The notes under the pieces: generated by a model
What the model was told of the DNA's origin: nothing
The model's input: the letters and a program-made list of their open reading frames with translations, nothing else
Databases searched by the model: none
Position numbers and translations under genes: made by a program
Assembly: GCA_019694835.1 (NCBI GenBank)
Contig: JAIBBE010000064.1
Coordinates: forward strand, 1 to 25,761
Length of the DNA stretch: 25,761 nt
Source of the DNA: Fimbriimonadaceae bacterium
Lineage (GTDB): Bacteria; Armatimonadota; Fimbriimonadia; Fimbriimonadales; Fimbriimonadaceae
Reading direction: 5' to 3'
In this document: positions 21,591-25,761 of the stretch, one piece after another
Layout: every line of letters starts with the position of its first letter
Position numbering within the stretch: position 1 is the stretch's first letter

Positions 21591-23147
21591 TCACCGCTCG
21601 CCTGGCAGCACGATGCCCCGCAGGATCACGCGCTGGGCGAGGAGGAAGACGACGAGCGTCGGAAGGGCGGCCAAAGTCAGGGCCGCCATCATGACCGCCT
21701 TTGGCGCGACGGCTTGAAGCTGATAGATCCAAACCATCAGGGTCCACATCCGCTGGTCCTGGGCGACCAGGAACGCGTACATGAAGGCACCGTACGAGCC
21801 CATGAACGCGAGGAGCGCGAGGTAGCCGAGGACGGGGCGGCTGAGGGGGAAGGCGATCTTCAGCATCAGCGTCGTCTCTTTCGCTCCGTCGATTTCGCCG
21901 CTTTCGTAAAGCTCTTGGGGCAGGCTGTCGAAGAAGCCCTTCAGCAAGAAGATCATGTAGCCACTCGCCGCCGAGGGGAGAACGAGGGCGGCAAAGGTAT
22001 TGAGCAATCCGAGGTCTTTGAGCAAGAGGAACGACGGGATCATTGCGACCTCAGCCGGAAACGCCATCGTTGCGAGCAGGAAGAGCAAAATCTTGCCCGT
22101 GGCGGGCAAGGGGTACCGGGACAGCGCATAGGCCGCCAGCGGATTGACGATCAATTGCGTCAGAACGGCGAGCAGACAAAACAAAGCGGTGTTCCACACC
22201 GCACGACCGTTGATCAGGATGTAGTCGAGGACATAGCGGTAGTTCCGGCCCGCAAACTCTGAGCGTATCGCGGACTCGTTCTTCTTGACAAAGTCGGTTT
22301 CGTATGCGGCGATGGGCAGAGGCTTGCCGGGAGCTACTCTTGCCCAGAGGTCTTCCACCAATTGTCCGTCGAAGAACCGGGGAGGCAGCTTCGTGCCGAG
22401 GAACTTGTCCAGGAGCGCTTGGGTCTCGGGTGTTTCCGCTTTTTCGATGCGGCCAATCTCCTCGAATTTCTTGGCGCTGCCCTTGAGCAGGTCCGGCACC
22501 CGGTCCATTGAGTTCTGGAACTCGGCTCGCAAGAATTCCTGCCACATGCGGGTGCCGGTCACCGGAATCCGGAATTCAGCGGGAAGGCTCTTCTTGAACT
22601 CCACCCACTCTTCGATCTTCTTGCCTTTGAGCGGCACCCACGTGGCGCGGTCGAGAAGTTCGTTCGGCGGAGAGACCGTCTGAAATGCGATGTTCTCTTC
22701 GATGTAGGCTCGATTGAGGGCGTCGATGCTCTTGTACCGGCCACGCAGCCACGTTTGGTAACGCACACTGAGGCGGCTGGTGACCTGGTTGGAAGCCGTC
22801 CGGAAGCCCGCTGACCACCAGTCGTTGGGCAGACCCATGAGGAATTCCTCGTACTTGGCGACCTCTTCGGGACTTGCTTTTGCTCCCGTACGGGTCGAGT
22901 CAATCTGGCTCAGATTGCCGGAGTATTTGTCGTCAATGTACTTAGCGTACAGTTTGCCCCCGTCCGACCAGTAGGCGGGCACGAGTTCGAGGTCGTTCTG
23001 ATCCGTCGGCCCCTTGAAGCCGGTGGAGGCCATGAGTGCGAACGGGTAGAGCGTCGTCAGCGCGCCCAAGCAGAGGACAGCGTACAGAATCCCCATCGCC
23101 AGGCGCGCCCGAAAGCGCTTCCTCCCAACCGTCCCGACCAGCGGCAT
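21591..23147 (-). CDS. ABC sugar transporter permease (MalG-like) with a large extra domain
   Basis: The 518-aa protein is an inner-membrane permease of a CUT1-type sugar importer. TM1 is at about 17-41. Residues 45-305 form a soluble, probably extracytoplasmic insertion. The remaining helices follow from about 318 to 508, with the ATPase-docking EAA loop at 415-435 (ESGEIDGAKETTLMLKIAFP). Ordinary MalG-type permeases are about 270-300 aa, so the insertion nearly doubles the size. The insertion includes YQTWLRGRYKSIDALNRAY, a pattern that recalls a stretch common in GH42-like glycosidases, but no catalytic residues are assigned. The ATG at 23147 is 6 nt after TAGACT, consistent with leaderless expression. 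A sugar-binding protein gene lies 1.3 kb away on the other strand. Confidence 0.87.
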   Translation of the reverse strand: MPLVGTVGRKRFRARLAMGILYAVLCLGALTTLYPFALMASTGFKGPTDQNDLELVPAYWSDGGKLYAKYIDDKYSGNLSQIDSTRTGAKASPEEVAKYEEFLMGLPNDWWSAGFRTASNQVTSRLSVRYQTWLRGRYKSIDALNRAYIEENIAFQTVSPPNELLDRATWVPLKGKKIEEWVEFKKSLPAEFRIPVTGTRMWQEFLRAEFQNSMDRVPDLLKGSAKKFEEIGRIEKAETPETQALLDKFLGTKLPPRFFDGQLVEDLWARVAPGKPLPIAAYETDFVKKNESAIRSEFAGRNYRYVLDYILINGRAVWNTALFCLLAVLTQLIVNPLAAYALSRYPLPATGKILLFLLATMAFPAEVAMIPSFLLLKDLGLLNTFAALVLPSAASGYMIFLLKGFFDSLPQELYESGEIDGAKETTLMLKIAFPLSRPVLGYLALLAFMGSYGAFMYAFLVAQDQRMWTLMVWIYQLQAVAPKAVMMAALTLAALPTLVVFLLAQRVILRGIVLPGER

Positions 23148-23153
23148 GGGCTG

Positions 23154-23159
23154 AGTCTA
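23154..23159 (-). promoter_or_regulatory. -10 hexamer TAGACT for the sugar permease
   Basis: On the minus strand TAGACT is followed by exactly 6 nt (CAGCCC) and the ATG at 23147, the same geometry as fabD and modA. Confidence 0.42.
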
Positions 23160-23224
23160 CACCGCGAATGGACTTGCGATGGTTGCTCAGCCAGCCGTCG
23201 CTCCTTTCGCCGAAACCCGACCCC

Positions 23225-23923
23225 TTAGTTCGGCGTGATGCCGCCTACGGAGGCTTCCATCTTCACCGTGTTTTGGTGGATGGCCGCACGGATGCTCCCG
23301 GGCTGCGGGCCGGGCATAATCAAAACGGTGTAGGCCTGGCCATCTTCGAGGGCCAAGCTCGCGGAAGCAACCTTCTTGCCTCCCTTCACGATGTCTGCCG
23401 AAAAGCTGCCGGCTCCAGCCTTGACAACCGGGCCAACGGCGCCCATGGCCAGATTCGAGCCGAGGTCGGCACCGCCGCTGCCCGTTGCTCCTAGGCCTTG
23501 ACCTGCGAAATTCGCGACTTGAACGATTGCCCCGGCCGAATCGCCGTAACGAGGAAGGTCGGGCAGGATCTTGACGGCCAGCTTTCCGCCCGCCTCATAG
23601 GCAACAACCGTAATCGTCTTTTCGGACTCGATTGTGGTCTTCTCTTTGAAAACTTCGTTCGCGCCCTCGCGCACGATCACGTCCTTGGTGCCACGTGCCA
23701 CGAGTGAGAAAGAAGTCGAACCTCCCGGGGGACACGAACTGGTAATCGTCGAAGTGCCGACCGACAGGCCCACCACGGTTCCGCTTGCATTGAGAATGCG
23801 CGCAAAGCCGCCCTTCTTGAAGGCGTTGGACTTGAGGCCGGAGGGAGCTGACGACGTGCCCGAACCGCATCCGAGGCACAGGCAAACGAACCCACCGAGG
23901 ACAAAGGGAAATACTCGTTTCAT
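23225..23923 (-). CDS. DUF4397-type lipoprotein
   Basis: The 232-aa product has a lipoprotein signal (PFVLGGFVCLCLGC, Cys19), so it is anchored to a membrane surface. The mature part looks like two DUF4397 beta-sandwich repeats. The first runs from FARILNASGTVVGLSVG to KTITVVAYEAGGKL; the second from AIVQVANFAGQGLGATG to LALEDGQAYTVLIMPG. Function of the family is unknown. The frame is open to 24100, but only the ATG at 23923 gives a signal peptide. No good ribosome binding site is seen. It lies 47 nt behind another small lipoprotein on the same strand and may share its transcript. Confidence 0.78.
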   Translation of the reverse strand: MKRVFPFVLGGFVCLCLGCGSGTSSAPSGLKSNAFKKGGFARILNASGTVVGLSVGTSTITSSCPPGGSTSFSLVARGTKDVIVREGANEVFKEKTTIESEKTITVVAYEAGGKLAVKILPDLPRYGDSAGAIVQVANFAGQGLGATGSGGADLGSNLAMGAVGPVVKAGAGSFSADIVKGGKKVASASLALEDGQAYTVLIMPGPQPGSIRAAIHQNTVKMEASVGGITPN

Positions 23924-23970
23924 GATGGTGAAGAAAAGTCGAGGCCAGCCAAGTGGCTGGCCGTTGATAC

Positions 23971-24159
23971 CTAGTCGGTGGACGCCTTTTCGGGGGGAGC
24001 CATCTGGTTGCCCGACTTTTCGTCCGTCTTCGGGGCTTCGCCCGACGAAGCAGTTGGCACGGTCTGCGACTGATCGGTCGCTGTACCGCCATCGCCGCAA
24101 CCGGCGAGCACGACTCCGCTGATGATGCCCAGCATAAGGAATGCCATTAGTTTCTTCAT
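23971..24159 (-). CDS. Short lipoprotein, 62 aa
   Basis: A Lys-rich start (MKKLMAFLMLGIISGVVLAGC) forms a clean lipoprotein signal with Cys21. The remaining 41 residues are Gly, Thr, Ser, Pro and charged, with no structure I recognise (GDGGTATDQSQT and on). Such peptides may act as surface tethers or stress-related lipoproteins. ATG 24159 is chosen because it starts the signal peptide; GAGG is 5 nt upstream and CATAAT lies 9 nt upstream. The frame continues to 24288 without coding character. Confidence 0.7.
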   Translation of the reverse strand: MKKLMAFLMLGIISGVVLAGCGDGGTATDQSQTVPTASSGEAPKTDEKSGNQMAPPEKASTD

Positions 24160-24168
24160 GACGGCCTC

Positions 24169-24174
24169 ATTATG
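24169..24174 (-). promoter_or_regulatory. -10 hexamer CATAAT for the lipoprotein pair
   Basis: On the minus strand CATAAT ends 9 nt before the ATG at 24159. The rest of the 265-nt divergent gap (24160-24424) holds the opposing TAAAAT element and no gene that I can support. Confidence 0.35.
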
Positions 24175-24410
24175 GTTCGAGAGCCAGCCGTTTGCGCGGC
24201 TCGAAGCGGCATTTTGGGCCCAATTCCCTCGACGAACTTCGACGTTGGGCGCGCGGCAAAACAAAATCGCGGCTGGGACCACAGGCAAGTCTATCGCTCC
24301 GCTCTCGCGGTGCGACGTGGTTCAGCCGCACGTATCAGATCGTTCCCCGTTCGACCTCGTTCCGGAAGTAGGTCGTTAGTCGCAGGCGGCCCCAATTTGG
24401 ATCCGGGGTT

Positions 24411-24416
24411 AAAATG
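24411..24416 (+). promoter_or_regulatory. -10 hexamer TAAAAT for the sugar-binding protein
   Basis: TAAAAT ends 8 nt before the ATG at 24425, leaving a leader of at most a few nucleotides. No ribosome binding site is seen. Confidence 0.38.
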
Positions 24417-24424
24417 AGCGTTGA

Positions 24425-25761
24425 ATGATCCGTCAACTGCGCTTCCGGTGGGTTCTGTTAGGTCTGCTCGCCTGGATGTGCGCCTTCGCTCGCGCTGTCG
24501 AGCCCGTGACCTTGCGATTCACCCTCTGGGATGGCGACCAGGCCCTCGTCGCGCTTCGCCAAGCGATCGACGGATTCGAAAAAGCCCACCCGAATATCAA
24601 GGTCAAGCTCGAGCCGGTGGCGTACGGCGACTACTTCAACAAGCTGTTGGTCCAGATGGCGGGCAATGTAGCTCCCGATGTGGCGATGCTCGATCCGAAC
24701 AACTTCCAGCGCTTCGCGATCCGGAAGGCGATCTTGCCGCTGAACGCGTTCGTTCAGGACGACAAGAGCTTTGACATCAACGCCTATTACGAGCCGATCG
24801 TGAAGGCGATGAGCTACAGAGGCGAACTCTATGTACTGCCCCGGGACATCGCTCCGATCGGGATCGTGTACTACAACAAGGAGCTGTTCGACAGGGCCGG
24901 AATTCCGTATCCCGATGGCACCTGGACTTGGGATTACGAGGAGCGGCCCGAGCTCAAGGAAAAGGACTTCCTCTACGTCCTGCGCAACCTGACCAAGTTC
25001 GACGCGAAGGGCAAGGTGACCCAGTACGGTCTCGCCGCCGGTTGGCCCGCCGCGCTCGGCGACTCGTTCGTTTACTCCACCGGGGCGCGCTACGGAGATG
25101 ACCCTGAGCGTCCCCTCACACTCGGCTACAACGATCCGCGCACCGTGAAGGCCTACGAACTGCTCGCGGATCTGATGCTCAAGAAGCGCTACATGCCAAG
25201 CCCAAGCGAGCTATCCGTGGGCTTGGGATCGAATTCACTGCAAGAGTTCATGCGGGGACGGGCAGCCATGCACGTGTCAGGGATTTGGGATACCCCGGTG
25301 ATCCGCGAGACCCTCGTCCAAGGCAAGCCCGAGTTCTTCGAGTGGGATATCTGCGCAGTGCCAGCTTACAAAGACGGCACCCTCTGGTGCCCAACCGGCG
25401 GCGCGGGGTACAGCATCGTCAGCACGACAAAGCATCCTCAAGAAGCCTGGGAACTGCTTAAGTGGATGAGCGGCGAGCCGGGGATGATGGCGATGGCGAA
25501 GGCGGGTATTGCCCAACCCGCGATCCGTGCCCTTGCGCTGAAAGAACCCTGGATTCCCGGCCCGAACACGCCGAAGGATCAGCAGTATCCGGCGAACCGC
25601 ATCGTCACCGACCAGTTGGTGCCACACGTCGTTTTCCCCCCCACCGCTGACTACTGGACCGAGATCACGAGCCTGATCAACGCGCCGCTCGACCAGATTT
25701 GGAACGGCACTTTGCCCCCCAAAGAAGCGCTGGCGGAAGCTCAGAATCGCGCGGAAACCCG
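24425..25761 (+). CDS. ABC sugar transporter substrate-binding protein (family 1), 3' end missing
   Basis: The gene runs off the window edge after 445 codons with no stop. It starts with a signal peptide (MIRQLRFRWVLLGLLAWMCA, likely cleaved after AFARA). The mature protein is an extracellular solute-binding protein of the maltose/multi-sugar type: VTLRFTLWDGDQALVALR, then FEKAHPNIKVKLEPV, APDVAMLDPNNFQRFA, YVLPRDIAPIGIVYYNKELFDRAGI, a GRAAMHVSGIWD segment and PTGGAGYSIVSTTKHPQEAWELLKW, all family landmarks. There is no lipobox; the exporter signal suggests a soluble or loosely held protein. Its partners are probably permease genes downstream of the window, while the inserted permease at 21591-23147 could belong to the same system. 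Confidence 0.9.
   Translation, partial: MIRQLRFRWVLLGLLAWMCAFARAVEPVTLRFTLWDGDQALVALRQAIDGFEKAHPNIKVKLEPVAYGDYFNKLLVQMAGNVAPDVAMLDPNNFQRFAIRKAILPLNAFVQDDKSFDINAYYEPIVKAMSYRGELYVLPRDIAPIGIVYYNKELFDRAGIPYPDGTWTWDYEERPELKEKDFLYVLRNLTKFDAKGKVTQYGLAAGWPAALGDSFVYSTGARYGDDPERPLTLGYNDPRTVKAYELLADLMLKKRYMPSPSELSVGLGSNSLQEFMRGRAAMHVSGIWDTPVIRETLVQGKPEFFEWDICAVPAYKDGTLWCPTGGAGYSIVSTTKHPQEAWELLKWMSGEPGMMAMAKAGIAQPAIRALALKEPWIPGPNTPKDQQYPANRIVTDQLVPHVVFPPTADYWTEITSLINAPLDQIWNGTLPPKEALAEAQNRAET

Noticed and set aside
24122..24417. Small open frames in the divergent gap before the sugar-binding protein
   Set aside because: They have no ribosome binding site or family features and overlap the promoter region of two real genes.

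Overview
The window is bacterial DNA with tightly packed genes and a GC content that looks close to 60%. The best guess at the host is an Armatimonadota relative (Fimbriimonadia-like). That rests on the gene mix, on frequent -10-like hexamers placed about 6 nt before start codons with no ribosome binding site, and on abundant REP-like palindromes. No rRNA or other phylogenetic marker was compared, so this is an inference; another lineage with leaderless genes (for example Deinococcota or Chloroflexota) is not excluded.

Layout. 1-269: gene-free, with three copies of a REP-like palindrome. 270-1532 (-): a solitary phage-type terminase large subunit. 1603-3067 (+): molybdate transport genes modA and modB, with no modC in view. 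3099-4322 (+): an AgrE/ArgZ-type (TIGR00300) enzyme, ending in a shared CTAG with the convergent fliT-like/fliS pair (4319-5036, -). 5080-5565 (-): a small membrane protein, divergent from fabD-fabG (5602-7268, +). 7377-7973: a secreted protein. 7974-8233: a hairpin, a candidate structured RNA and a terminator. 8234-9631 (+): a NanE-NanK fusion, abutting the convergent metG / CBM9-like / yjbQ group (12942 down to 9633, -). 13000-19340 (+): a GNAT acetyltransferase, an OGG-type 8-oxoguanine glycosylase and dnaE. 19341-19514: a REP-like array. 19515-21367 (-): a cyclase-like membrane protein and a VOC protein, translationally coupled. 21424-21584: a low-complexity inverted repeat. 21591-23147 (-): an ABC sugar permease with a large extra domain. 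23225-24159 (-): two lipoproteins. 24425 to the end (+): a sugar-binding protein cut by the window edge.

The most unusual content is in the ogg-dnaE block. One palindromic repeat family occurs as three inverted pairs, all inside coding sequence and all read through without a stop. One pair adds about 59 residues to the glycosylase. The other two flank a complete-looking RAYT (HUH/Y1) transposase domain that sits in frame inside dnaE, about 23 residues after a catalytic palm aspartate, and adds about 285 residues to the replicative polymerase. The two dnaE pairs are direct repeats exactly 732 nt (244 codons) apart, so recombination between them would remove the transposase and keep dnaE in frame.

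Genes that probably act together: modA and modB (molybdate uptake); fliS and the fliT-like gene (flagellar export chaperones); fabD and fabG (fatty acid synthesis, with start and stop overlapping); GNAT, ogg and dnaE (DNA repair and replication by position); the sugar-binding protein and the inserted permease (carbohydrate uptake).
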